This document shows, piece by piece, positions 25,411 to 34,248 of a stretch of 64,000 nt of DNA. The notes under the pieces are model-generated. The model made no database searches, was not told the DNA's origin, and was given only the letters and a program-made list of their open reading frames with translations. The stretch is from [Pasteurella] aerogenes (GTDB lineage: Bacteria; Pseudomonadota; Gammaproteobacteria; Enterobacterales; Pasteurellaceae), in NCBI GenBank assembly GCA_900637275.1, contig LR134362.1:1054001-1118000 (forward strand), in the 5' to 3' direction. The translations under genes and the position numbers were made by a program. Every line of letters begins with the position of its first letter. Positions within the stretch are counted from its first letter, which is position 1.

Positions 25411-25857
25411 ATGGCTCTGATTTTAAACATTTTAAATTTTATTCTCGGCGGATTTGCCACCACGCTAGGTTGGCTTTTAGCGACCATCGTCAGCGCCGCT
25501 CTGATCGTCACTCTACCTTACAGCCGAAGCTGCTGGGAAATTACCAAAATGTCATTTGTGCCTTTTGGTAATGATATTATTCATGTGAAATATCTTGAAC
25601 CGAAAAGTGCCACATCAAATACATTAGGTAGCGTATTTAACGTGGTCTGGTTTATTTTATTCGGTTGGTGGTTGTGCATTTTCCATATTATTGCTGGTAT
25701 TTCGCAATGTATCACCATTATCGGTATTCCCGTCGGGTTAGCCAATTTTAAACTTGCCGGCATTTCCTTATTTCCGGTTGGACAACGTGTCGTCTCTAAA
25801 GAATTAGCACAATTAGCTCGCCAACAAGCGGCGCAACAACAATTTTACGATCGTTAA
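25411..25857 (+). CDS. yccF: YccF family inner membrane protein
   Basis: A 148-residue inner membrane protein, exactly the E. coli length, with two YccF domains: NILNFILGGFATTLGWLLA in the first and GSVFNVVWFILFGWWLCIFHIIAGISQCITIIGIPVG in the second. About four hydrophobic segments. Function is unknown in any organism as far as I know. It lies 9 bases after mgsA and 3 bases before yccS, the partner it also neighbours in E. coli. Confidence 0.92.
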   Translation: MALILNILNFILGGFATTLGWLLATIVSAALIVTLPYSRSCWEITKMSFVPFGNDIIHVKYLEPKSATSNTLGSVFNVVWFILFGWWLCIFHIIAGISQCITIIGIPVGLANFKLAGISLFPVGQRVVSKELAQLARQQAAQQQFYDR

Positions 25858-25860
25858 CAT

Positions 25861-28032
25861 ATGAATAATTGGTTTAATGCGAAAGTTATTGCGGCAATTC
25901 CTATTTTCATCGCGGTAAACCTTGCCGCAATAACAGTTTGGGTGTTAGACATCTCACAACAGAGTATGCCATTAGTATTAGGCATCATTGCCGGCGGCTT
26001 GGTAGATCTTGATAATCGCCTTACTGGTCGTTTAAAAAATATTTTTTATACCCTAATCGCCTTTTCCATTTCCTCCCTTTGCGTCCAATTAACATTAGGC
26101 AAAGGTCTGGAGTTTACACTATTAATGACGATCATCACCTTTGTGTTTACCCTCATAGGTGCAGTTGGTCAGCGTTATAGAACCATTTCATTTGGTACAC
26201 TAGTGGTTGCAGTATATACCACCTTAACCTACCTCCCCGATACCTTATGGTATCTCAATCCGCTTCTTATTCTATGCGGAACCTTGCTCTACAGCATCAT
26301 TACCATTATCGTTTATTTGTTTTTCCCTAACCGTCCGGTACAGGAAAATATGGCAAAATCTTTTGTTGCGCTTGCCGAATATCTGGAAGCGAAAGCAGCA
26401 TTTTTTGATCCCGACGATATTGAGCAACTAGCAAACAAGCAAGTCACTCTTGCCATGAAAAACAGTACCTTAATCGACGCCTTTAATACTTGTCGAACAG
26501 CCTTGTTTTATCGAATTCGGGGACAAAACCGCCATTCCCGAACGACCAAAATGCTTAAATTTTACTTTTCGGCACAAGATATTCACGAACGTGTAAATTC
26601 CAGCTATTTCAATTACTTTGAATTAGCACAACAGCTTAAAAACAGCGATCTGATTTTCCGTATTCAGCGCTTACTCGAGCTGCAAGCGCAAGCCTGTCGC
26701 GATGTGGCGCAAAGTTTACGTCAAAATAAAACCTACAATTACAATTTACGCTTAGAAAAAGCCATTCTTGGTATCAATCAATCCCTTGAAATCCATGCCA
26801 AAAATTATTCCGATGCCAATGATAAACGTTTGTTTGCGCTGAAAACGTTAATTGATAATTTACAAGGCGTAGATTGGCAATTGCGCCATCTAGAACAAGC
26901 GCAATCCGTACAAGAAGAAAATTCGGAAAAAGCCAAAATTCATAATGAACAAATTACCGGTTTAAAAAATATTTGGCTGGCTATTCGTAGCCACCTCAAT
27001 TTCAATTCCCAATTATTCCGCCACGCAATACGGCTTTCCATCGTGGTATTTATCAGCTGTATTATTGTTGAGTTTTTTCAATTGGATCGGGGCTATTGGA
27101 TATTATTGACCGCCATTTTTGTTTGTCAGCCCAACTACTCCGCCACCAAAAAACGCTTAAAACAGCGGATTATTGGCACCATACTCGGCGTCATTATCGG
27201 TTCCCTACTGCCTTATATCCAACCGACTTTAGCATTGCAACTAGGCTTAATTGTAGTCACCAGTACTTTATTTTTCTTTTTCCGCAGTAACAATTACAGT
27301 TACTCCACCTTTTTCATCACATTACAAGTTTTAATCAGTTTTAACGTAATGGGATTTGATATTCACACCGCGACCTTCTCGCGCCTGTTAGATACCCTTA
27401 TCGGCGCCTTGATTGCTTGGTTTGCCGTCTCTTATTTATGGCCAGATTGGCGTTATTTACAGTTAGATAAAGTGATCCACCAAGCGATAAAAAGTGATGC
27501 GAAATATTTGCTTTATGTCATCAGTCAATTGCAATTCGGCAAAGGCGATCCCTTGAAATATCGCATCGCCCGTCGCAACGCCCACGACTACGCCGCTGCG
27601 TTGAGTACAACGCTTGCCGACATGAGCAGCGAACCACAAAAATACAAAGCGCATTTACAGGAAGGATTTGAACTGTTAAAAATTAACTATTCCTTGCTTA
27701 GCTATATTTCAGCACTCGGTGCCTACCGCCAAAATCTCAAACGCACTACACAAACCATCAGTTTTCTGGCGGAATTCTATCCTATTGCCAAAAAAATCAT
27801 TTATGTATTGGAACATATCGACAGTCTTACACCGGAGATTTTTAACAAGCTCTTACTCAATATTGAATTATCACTCAAGCAGTTAAGTGATGATCAGGTG
27901 ATCAATTGTACGCAAACCGAATTCAGTATTCCAGTGCAACAACTCAACTTGATTTACCAAATCTTGCCGCAACTTCATGGTATATTTTATCATCGCCCAC
28001 AGATAACCACGCTTACTGCCAATGAAGCGTAA
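25861..28032 (+). CDS. yccS: FUSC/YccS family inner membrane protein
   Basis: A 723-residue inner membrane protein of the YccS/YhfK type. Two blocks of membrane helices (about 10-160 and 390-530) are each followed by long cytoplasmic segments, the layout of the fusaric-acid-resistance-like (FUSC) superfamily. Recognisable motifs are LDIS..MPLVLGIIAGGLVDLDNRLTGRLKN and YWILLTAIFVCQPNYSATKKRLKQRI. A transport role is assumed from the family, with no substrate established. Starts 3 bases after yccF. Ends at an uptake-signal terminator shared with nrdB. Confidence 0.92.
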   Translation: MNNWFNAKVIAAIPIFIAVNLAAITVWVLDISQQSMPLVLGIIAGGLVDLDNRLTGRLKNIFYTLIAFSISSLCVQLTLGKGLEFTLLMTIITFVFTLIGAVGQRYRTISFGTLVVAVYTTLTYLPDTLWYLNPLLILCGTLLYSIITIIVYLFFPNRPVQENMAKSFVALAEYLEAKAAFFDPDDIEQLANKQVTLAMKNSTLIDAFNTCRTALFYRIRGQNRHSRTTKMLKFYFSAQDIHERVNSSYFNYFELAQQLKNSDLIFRIQRLLELQAQACRDVAQSLRQNKTYNYNLRLEKAILGINQSLEIHAKNYSDANDKRLFALKTLIDNLQGVDWQLRHLEQAQSVQEENSEKAKIHNEQITGLKNIWLAIRSHLNFNSQLFRHAIRLSIVVFISCIIVEFFQLDRGYWILLTAIFVCQPNYSATKKRLKQRIIGTILGVIIGSLLPYIQPTLALQLGLIVVTSTLFFFFRSNNYSYSTFFITLQVLISFNVMGFDIHTATFSRLLDTLIGALIAWFAVSYLWPDWRYLQLDKVIHQAIKSDAKYLLYVISQLQFGKGDPLKYRIARRNAHDYAAALSTTLADMSSEPQKYKAHLQEGFELLKINYSLLSYISALGAYRQNLKRTTQTISFLAEFYPIAKKIIYVLEHIDSLTPEIFNKLLLNIELSLKQLSDDQVINCTQTEFSIPVQQLNLIYQILPQLHGIFYHRPQITTLTANEA

Positions 28033-28049
28033 AACAAGAAAAATACCAT

Positions 28050-28084
28050 AAAAAAAGTGCGGTTAAAATGACCGCACTTTTCGC
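28050..28084. terminator. Inverted uptake-signal terminator between yccS and nrdB
   Basis: AAGTGCGGT (28055-28063) and ACCGCACTT (28071-28079) with A-run and T-run shoulders, bidirectional. Confidence 0.88.
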
Positions 28085-28098
28085 ATTATATCCCCAAA

Positions 28099-29229
28099 CT
28101 ACAAATCAAAATCGCCGAAATCGTTGGTATCCACTTTCGAATCAATTTGTCCCACCAAATAGGAGCTAACTTCCACTTCTTGCGGCGCAACCTGAACATT
28201 ATCAGACACAAGCCAAGCATTAATCCACGGAATCGGATTAGAACGCGCTTTAAATGGCAACGGTAATCCTACCGCTTGCATCCGAATATTGGTAATATAT
28301 TCAACATATTGCACCAAAATATCGCGATTTAAACCAATCATGGAACCGTCTTTAAACAAATAATCTGCCCATTCTTTTTCTTGTTCTGCGGCAGCCACAA
28401 ACAAATCATAGGCTTCTTGTTTACATTCTTCTGCAATCTCTGCCATTTCCGGATCATCTTGACCTGCTGCCATAATATTCAAAATATGCTGCGTACCGGT
28501 TAAATGCAAGGATTCATCACGAGCAATAAATTTAATGATTTTAGCGTTTCCTTCCATTAATTGACGCTCGGCAAAAGCAAAAGAACACGCAAAAGATACA
28601 TAGAAACGAATTGCTTCTAAGGCATTGACACTCATCAAACATAAATACAATTGTTTTTTCAAATTACGTAAAGTCACTACGCATTCTTTGCCATCCACCG
28701 TATAAGTGCCTTCGCCATACAATCCGTATAACTGGCTGTCGCGAATTAAATCATCATAATAAGCAGAAATATCGCGCGCCCGTTTAATGATTTCTTTATT
28801 GGTCACAATATCATCAAATACCACAGAAGGATCATTAACAATATTGCGGATAATATGGGTATAAGAACGCGAGTGGATCGTCTCAGAAAAAGTCCAAGTT
28901 TCAATCCATGTTTCTAATTCTGGAATAGACACGAGAGGTAATAACGCCACATTCGGACTGCGACCTTGAATGGAATCCAACAAAGTTTGATATTTTAAAT
29001 TGCTGATAAAAATATGTTTTTCGTGTTCTGGCAAGGCTTGATAATCAATACGATCTTGCGACACGTCCACTTCTTCCGGACGCCAAAAGAAAGATAATTG
29101 TTTTTCAATTAATTTTTCAAAGGTTTCGTATTTTTGTTGATCGTAACGAGCGACGTTCACATTTTGTCCAAAGAACATCGGTTCTTTTAATTGATCATTT
29201 TTAGTTTGAGAAAACGTAGTGTATGCCAT
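28099..29229 (-). CDS. nrdB: Class Ia ribonucleotide reductase, small (beta) subunit
   Basis: Diiron protein whose tyrosyl radical drives aerobic reduction of ribonucleoside diphosphates by NrdA. The 376 residues are the E. coli length and very similar. The radical tyrosine is residue 123 counting Met (E. coli Tyr122) in HSRSYTHI. Iron ligands lie in the conserved WTFSETIH, FAERQLMEG and ARDESLHLTGTQH segments. The C-terminal tail VDTNDFGDFDL is the expected NrdA-docking peptide. NrdA is not beside it: the genes upstream are truC and yqcC, and the yfaE ferredoxin is 17 kb away. Confidence 0.96.
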   Translation of the reverse strand: MAYTTFSQTKNDQLKEPMFFGQNVNVARYDQQKYETFEKLIEKQLSFFWRPEEVDVSQDRIDYQALPEHEKHIFISNLKYQTLLDSIQGRSPNVALLPLVSIPELETWIETWTFSETIHSRSYTHIIRNIVNDPSVVFDDIVTNKEIIKRARDISAYYDDLIRDSQLYGLYGEGTYTVDGKECVVTLRNLKKQLYLCLMSVNALEAIRFYVSFACSFAFAERQLMEGNAKIIKFIARDESLHLTGTQHILNIMAAGQDDPEMAEIAEECKQEAYDLFVAAAEQEKEWADYLFKDGSMIGLNRDILVQYVEYITNIRMQAVGLPLPFKARSNPIPWINAWLVSDNVQVAPQEVEVSSYLVGQIDSKVDTNDFGDFDL

Positions 29230-29317
29230 ATATCCTCACAATAAATAAATTTGTACTTTATTCTACCTTAAGTTCAACGAAATTCTAAATCGTTTTTCCT
29301 TTCCCATAAAAGTGCGG

Positions 29318-30052
29318 TCAATTTTTGCTTGAGTTTATCGCCCAGCCAAAATGCGCCAATAATTGCTGCCATTGTTGGTCAAGCGGTGCCTCAATTTCAA
29401 GGCGTTGCAGCGTAAACGGATGCAAAATGGTTAATTTTTCACAATGCAACATCAAACGATTGACGCCAATATGCTCAGTTAAAGCACGATTTTGATGTAA
29501 ATCGCCATATTGCGTATCGCCTAAAATTGGATGAAAAATATGTTTCATGTGACGACGCAATTGGTGTTTTCGTCCCGTTTGCGGAATTAATCTGACCAAC
29601 GAATAACGACTGGTTTGATAACGTCCTACCGCATAAGGCATTTCAGCGGTCTTCAACCCCACATACTCGGTCACCGCCTCTTGTGGCGCTTTATCTTGGC
29701 GAGAAAATTTATCGGCGATTTTATCTAATTGAATTTTCAATGGATAATCAATCCTTGCCGCACCATGCACATAGCCGCGGACCACCGCCAAATAAGATTT
29801 TTCTACCGATTTTTGCTCAAATTGCTGACAAAGCAAATTCGCACATTCACTGCTCAAAGCAAACAATAATACACCAGAAGTCGGGCGATCTAGGCGGTGA
29901 ATGGGATAAACCAACTGCCCCAGCTGGTCGCGTAAAGTTTGCATCACAAATTGCGTCTCGCCCGAATCCAGCCAACTGCGATGAACCAACATACCAGCCG
30001 GCTTATTGACCGCCACAAGATGTTCATCTTGATAAAGAATATCCAGTAACAT
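29318..30052 (-). CDS. truC: tRNA pseudouridine(65) synthase
   Basis: RluA-family enzyme making pseudouridine at position 65 of some tRNAs. The start is taken as the ATG at 30052, whose A overlaps the last base of the yqcC stop (TAATG), implying coupled translation; a TTG five codons upstream is less likely. The 244-residue product has the catalytic Asp55 in HRLDRPTSGVLL, and the RluA-class QTGRKHQLRRHM. The yqcC-truC pair is the same as in E. coli. An uptake signal (29310-29318) covers the gene's last bases. Confidence 0.93.
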   Translation of the reverse strand: MLLDILYQDEHLVAVNKPAGMLVHRSWLDSGETQFVMQTLRDQLGQLVYPIHRLDRPTSGVLLFALSSECANLLCQQFEQKSVEKSYLAVVRGYVHGAARIDYPLKIQLDKIADKFSRQDKAPQEAVTEYVGLKTAEMPYAVGRYQTSRYSLVRLIPQTGRKHQLRRHMKHIFHPILGDTQYGDLHQNRALTEHIGVNRLMLHCEKLTILHPFTLQRLEIEAPLDQQWQQLLAHFGWAINSSKN

Positions 30053-30366
30053 TATTGCTGTTGACAAAGTTTTTCAATTTCACTGATCGGCTGCAAAAGA
30101 CGCGGTAAATCGTCCAATTCTTTCAGCGCTTCTTCAATATAAGGCACAATGGCAATCTTCGCCGGTAGCGGCAAATCGCTTTCCAATAAGGCATACATAC
30201 GAGGAATAAACACCCATTGTAACCATTCATTGGCGCTCATAGTATCAACGGAAAAAGGCTCGTTACTTAAAAATGCTGACTCTGCCGGCGGCATGCTTTG
30301 CCATAATTCTAATTCTTGCATCACCTTTTGCAACGCCGCCAAATGCAATTTTGTTTGCTCTTTCAT
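30052..30366 (-). CDS. yqcC: YqcC family protein (DUF446)
   Basis: Small helical cytoplasmic protein of unknown function (104 residues from the ATG at 30366, eight codons inside the longest frame). Family signatures are LWQSMPPAESAFLSNEPFSVDTMSANEWLQWVFIPRMYALLE and the LPLPAKIAIVPYIEEAL segment. It is translationally coupled to truC, as in E. coli, and divergent from the DUF2310 gene. Confidence 0.9.
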   Translation of the reverse strand: MKEQTKLHLAALQKVMQELELWQSMPPAESAFLSNEPFSVDTMSANEWLQWVFIPRMYALLESDLPLPAKIAIVPYIEEALKELDDLPRLLQPISEIEKLCQQQ

Positions 30367-30468
30367 AAAAATTCCTAAATTATCGGGCATCGCCCATAAA
30401 CTGTTTGTATATTTTATGAAATTTGGCTATGTTTATCCACTCTATGATTAAAACCACAATAGTATTCT

Positions 30469-31248
30469 ATGTATATTATCGACGTATTTTTTCGCTATCA
30501 TACCGATTGCGTACTTGAACAAGGGCGTTATCTGATCAATCAAATTATCGATCAATGGCGCTATAATGGACAAATTATCGGCAGAGAAATTCCGCTTTAT
30601 CTTGCCGAACAAGAAAACCAACTTGGTTTTGCCGCTCGTGTCATTTGTCCACAACAACACAGTTTATTACCAGAATTAAATAATATCGAAGTCGATCGTG
30701 CCTTGGAAAAGGCAGAAAGTGCGGGTGTTTTTTTCGATAATTTTCAAGTGGTTGCTGACGATCTCAATTCTGACTCCACTTGTCAGGAAACGCCCTGCTG
30801 GCAATTGCTTTATACGACTCATTTGCATTCTTGCTCTCCGTTACACAGCGGCGACGATTTTGCGCCAATTCCGCTATATAAATCGCTAAAAAAAGCACCG
30901 CACTTAAGTATGGATGTGATCAAATGGCAAGAAAATTGGCAAGCCTGTGATCAACTGCAAATGAACGGATCGACGCTTGAACAGAGCGCTTTACAACAAA
31001 TTTCCGCCATCGACAGCACACTCACCAAACACGGGCGTTATTTAGCACAAGATATCGAACGCCACACCGGCATACCAACCTATTACTATCTTTACCGTGT
31101 TGGCGGCGAAAGTTTAGCCACCGAACAACAACGCCGCTGCCCAAGTTGCCAACAGGAATGGAAACTAACAGAGCCACTATTTGATCTGTTTTATTTTAAA
31201 TGCGATCATTGTCGCCTCATATCGAATTTATCTTGGAATTGGTTATAA
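30469..31248 (+). CDS. Zn-ribbon-containing protein, DUF2310 family
   Basis: A 259-residue protein conserved in Pasteurellaceae and relatives, of unknown function. The last 45 residues form a zinc ribbon with two Cys pairs, RRCPSCQQEW and KCDHCRLIS. The N-terminal 210 residues have no motif I recognise beyond family conservation (HGRYLAQDIERHTGIPTYYYLYRVGG). It lies 14 bases before queF and ppnN, probably in one operon. An uptake signal (30897-30905) is inside the gene. Confidence 0.85.
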   Translation: MYIIDVFFRYHTDCVLEQGRYLINQIIDQWRYNGQIIGREIPLYLAEQENQLGFAARVICPQQHSLLPELNNIEVDRALEKAESAGVFFDNFQVVADDLNSDSTCQETPCWQLLYTTHLHSCSPLHSGDDFAPIPLYKSLKKAPHLSMDVIKWQENWQACDQLQMNGSTLEQSALQQISAIDSTLTKHGRYLAQDIERHTGIPTYYYLYRVGGESLATEQQRRCPSCQQEWKLTEPLFDLFYFKCDHCRLISNLSWNWL

Positions 31249-31262
31249 CATAAGGAAAACCC

Positions 31263-32102
31263 ATGCATTATCATGACCAAAGCTTGCAATCGTTAACTCT
31301 CGGAAAACAAACAAAATATGCAGAAAATTATGACCGCACTTTATTGCAGCCGGTACCGCGTTCATTAAATCGCGACAATTTAGGCATTACCGCACAACAA
31401 CCTTTTACCTTTGGAGCGGATATTTGGACTGCTTATGAGATTTCGTGGCTGAATGTTAAAGGTGTGCCACAAGTGGCGATTGCCGATGTGGAAATTGATT
31501 GTACCAGCCTAAATTTGATTGAGTCGAAAAGTTTTAAACTTTACCTCAATAGTTTCAATCAAAGCAAATTTAGCTCATTCGACGAAGTTTGCCGCATTTT
31601 GCAGCAAGATTTACAACAATGTGCGCAAGGAGAAGTCAAAGTGCGGTTAAATTCTTTGGCAAATTATCACCACACGCCAATCGCCTCTTTTGCCGGCGAT
31701 TGCATTGATGAACAGGATATTGAAGTCGTTGATTACCAATTTAATCCACAGTTGTTGCAACATTGTACCGGTGAAAACCAAGTGGATGAAGTATTGGTCA
31801 GCCATTTATTAAAATCCAATTGCCTCATCACGCAACAACCTGATTGGGGCAGTATACAAATTCATTACGTAGGAAAACAAATTGATCGTGAAAAATTATT
31901 GCGCTATCTTATTTCTTATCGGCAGCATAATGAGTTTCACGAACAATGCGTCGAGCGAATTTTTTGTGATTTGATGCAGTTTGCCAAACCGGAAAAGCTC
32001 ACCGTCTATGCGCGTTATACACGGCGCGGCGGGTTGGATATTAATCCATTTCGTTCCAATTTTGAGCCAATTCCGTTAAATCAACGTTTAGCTCGTCAAT
32101 AA
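31263..32102 (+). CDS. queF: NADPH-dependent 7-cyano-7-deazaguanine reductase
   Basis: Reduces preQ0 to preQ1 in queuosine synthesis. At 279 residues it is the long (two-half) type found in E. coli. The QueF motif ESKSFKLYLNSFNQ is at about 87-100. The covalent catalytic cysteine is Cys187 in LLKSNCLIT, and the acid is Asp194. AAGGAAA precedes the ATG. It is in the middle of a DUF2310-queF-ppnN operon. Two uptake signals (31333-31341 and 31639-31647) lie within the coding sequence. Confidence 0.95.
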   Translation: MHYHDQSLQSLTLGKQTKYAENYDRTLLQPVPRSLNRDNLGITAQQPFTFGADIWTAYEISWLNVKGVPQVAIADVEIDCTSLNLIESKSFKLYLNSFNQSKFSSFDEVCRILQQDLQQCAQGEVKVRLNSLANYHHTPIASFAGDCIDEQDIEVVDYQFNPQLLQHCTGENQVDEVLVSHLLKSNCLITQQPDWGSIQIHYVGKQIDREKLLRYLISYRQHNEFHEQCVERIFCDLMQFAKPEKLTVYARYTRRGGLDINPFRSNFEPIPLNQRLARQ

Positions 32103-32111
32103 GGAGTTTTT

Positions 32112-33476
32112 ATGAGTAATATTCACTATGTCAATCCAAAAGGAAGTATGGATCAACTTTCGCATTTGGAAGTTGAGCAATTAGCGAAAAAAGCGCGGTC
32201 AAAATTATATACGTTATATCGCAATTGTTCTTTAGCGGTACTCAATTCCGGCGCGGTAACTGATGACAGCCGGGCATTGTTAAATCAATATCCGGATTTT
32301 GATATTAATTTGATTGCGCGAGAACGTGGCGTAGCATTAGAACTACATAATCCGCCACAAACTGCGTTTGTCGATGATAAAATGATTGCTAACATTCAGT
32401 ATCATTTGTTTGCGGTGTTACGCGATATTTTATTTGTCAACGTACTCAGCCAACGCATCAATCCTTGTGATATTCAAGACAGTAAACATATCACCAACCA
32501 AGTATTTGCGATTTTACGTAATGCCAAAGCGCTGATTGTGGGCGAACATCCGAACCTTGTGGTGTGCTGGGGAGGGCATTCCATCAACCAAGTTGAATAC
32601 CAATATTGTCGCGCGGTTGGTTTAGAATTAGGCTTGCGTGAACTCAATATTATTACCGGTTGCGGTCCCGGTGTTATGGAGGCGCCAATGAAAGGTGCTG
32701 CTATCGGTCATGCGAATCAACGTTATAAAAATAGTCGCTTTATCGGTATTACCGAACCCTCTATTATTGCGTCCGAACCGCCAAACCCAATCGTGAATGA
32801 GCTTATCATCATGCCGGATATTGAAAAACGTTTGGAGGCCTTTGTACGCATGGGACACGCTATCGTGATTTTCCCAGGTGGACCGGGAACATTTGAAGAA
32901 TTGCTTTATATTTTAGGAATCAAACTTAACCCGCAAAATAAAGCACAAACATTACCTCTTATTTTGACCGGCCCAAAAGAAAGTGCGGATTATTTTGCAA
33001 CCATTGATCGCTTTATCGGTGAAACCTTGGGCGAAGAAGCACAAGCGTTATATGAAATCATCATTGATGATCCGGTTAAAGTAGCGCGACACATGAAATT
33101 ATCGATGAAAAAAATTCGCGAAACACGCTATGAAAAAGGAAATTCTTACGGATTTAACTGGTCGTTAAAAATCGATCCGGAATTTCAAATGCCATTTATC
33201 CCAACCCATCAAAATATGGCGGAATTGGATTTGCATTTAAATCAATCCAAAGTGTCTCTTGCAGCTAATTTGCGCCGCGTTTTCTCCGGTATTGTCGCGG
33301 GAAATATCAAACCTGAAACTCAAGATAAAATCGAAGAATTCGGCAAATTCCAATTACAAGGTGATCCGGAATTAATGGAAAAAGTCGATCGCGTATTGCA
33401 AGACTTTATCGAGCAACATCGAATGAAATTACCGGGTGGAGACGCTTATGAACCTTGTTATGAAATCTTAAAATAA
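32112..33476 (+). CDS. ppnN: Pyrimidine/purine nucleotide 5'-monophosphate nucleosidase
   Basis: LOG-family enzyme splitting nucleoside monophosphates to base and ribose 5-phosphate. In E. coli it is activated by (p)ppGpp and helps persistence. The 454 residues match E. coli PpnN exactly in length. The lysine decarboxylase-like Rossmann core shows CWGGHSINQVEY, TGCGPGVMEAPMKGA and FPGGPGTFEELLYILG. It begins 9 bases after queF and ends at a hairpin terminator. Confidence 0.95.
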   Translation: MSNIHYVNPKGSMDQLSHLEVEQLAKKARSKLYTLYRNCSLAVLNSGAVTDDSRALLNQYPDFDINLIARERGVALELHNPPQTAFVDDKMIANIQYHLFAVLRDILFVNVLSQRINPCDIQDSKHITNQVFAILRNAKALIVGEHPNLVVCWGGHSINQVEYQYCRAVGLELGLRELNIITGCGPGVMEAPMKGAAIGHANQRYKNSRFIGITEPSIIASEPPNPIVNELIIMPDIEKRLEAFVRMGHAIVIFPGGPGTFEELLYILGIKLNPQNKAQTLPLILTGPKESADYFATIDRFIGETLGEEAQALYEIIIDDPVKVARHMKLSMKKIRETRYEKGNSYGFNWSLKIDPEFQMPFIPTHQNMAELDLHLNQSKVSLAANLRRVFSGIVAGNIKPETQDKIEEFGKFQLQGDPELMEKVDRVLQDFIEQHRMKLPGGDAYEPCYEILK

Positions 33477-33480
33477 GAAA

Positions 33481-33511
33481 ATAAAAAAGGACACCAATTG
33501 GTGTCCTAATT
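33481..33511. terminator. Terminator between ppnN and rplT
   Basis: AGGACACC (33488-33495), AATT loop, GGTGTCCT (33500-33507). The T-run is strongest on the minus strand, so it mainly ends the infC-rpmI-rplT transcript. Confidence 0.85.
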
Positions 33512-33528
33512 TATCTCAGCTTTAAAAA

Positions 33529-33882
33529 TTAAAGTGCAGATTTTGCTTTTTCAACTAAAGCAGCGAAAGCCACTTTGTCGAATACTGCAATGTCAGCTAA
33601 AATCTTACGATCGATTTCAACAGAAGCTTTTTTCAAGCCATTGATGAATTTGCTGTAAGATAAACCGTTTTGACGCGCTGCTGCGTTGATACGAGCAATC
33701 CATAATTGACGGAATTGACGTTTACGTTGACGACGGTCACGGTAAGCATATTGACCAGCTTTAATTACAGCTTGGAACGCAACGCGATAAACACGTGAAC
33801 GCGCACCATAATAACCTTTAGCAGCCTTAAGAACTTTCTTATGGCGTGCTCTTGCAATAACACCACGTTTTACACGAGCCAT
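33529..33882 (-). CDS. rplT: 50S ribosomal protein L20
   Basis: Early-assembly large-subunit protein that binds 23S rRNA and, in enterobacteria, represses its own operon by binding the rpmI leader. The 117 residues have the standard sequence starting [30 protein letters not shown]; the basic N-terminal extension and globular C-terminal domain are complete. It is last in infC-rpmI-rplT, 57 bases after rpmI. pheS and pheT do not follow as they do in E. coli. Confidence 0.97.
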
Positions 33883-33939
33883 TATTTAATCTCCTATGTC
33901 TATTTAATGAACTAAAAATTAACTTAACGTACGCTGTGC

Positions 33940-34137
33940 TTATGCGTATGGCAAGCACGCTACAACTAAAACTTGGTCAGCTTTCGCAACCATAGATTTA
34001 TGACGTAGATGACGTTTACGTTTAGTGGTTTTCTTAGTCAAAATATGACGTAAGTGAGATTGTTTACGTTTGAAACCGCCGGAAGCTGTTTTCTTGAAAC
34101 GCTTCGCAGCACCACGTACTGTTTTAATTTTAGGCAT
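33940..34137 (-). CDS. rpmI: 50S ribosomal protein L35
   Basis: A 65-residue basic large-subunit protein, [26 protein letters not shown] onward, standard length. In E. coli its translation start is the target of L20 repression, with rplT translationally coupled behind it. The 111-base gap from infC contains a long uptake-signal hairpin described separately. Confidence 0.97.
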
Positions 34138-34187
34138 TGTTTTATAAACTCCGCATTGTTTAAGTTAATATCTAATAATCAGGCGAA

Positions 34188-34231
34188 TAAAAGTGCGGTC
34201 GAAAATAAAATTATTTTCACCGCACTTTTGT
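34188..34231 (-). terminator. Uptake-signal hairpin between infC and rpmI (possible attenuator)
   Basis: AAGTGCGGT (34191-34199) and ACCGCACTT (34219-34227) are extended by an inner GAAAATAA/TTATTTTC pairing, giving about 19 bp with one unpaired C. T-rich sequence follows on the minus strand. It lies inside the operon, so it may cut back or partly terminate infC transcripts ahead of rpmI-rplT. Confidence 0.75.
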
Positions 34232-34248
34232 TACTTGAAATGCACTAA

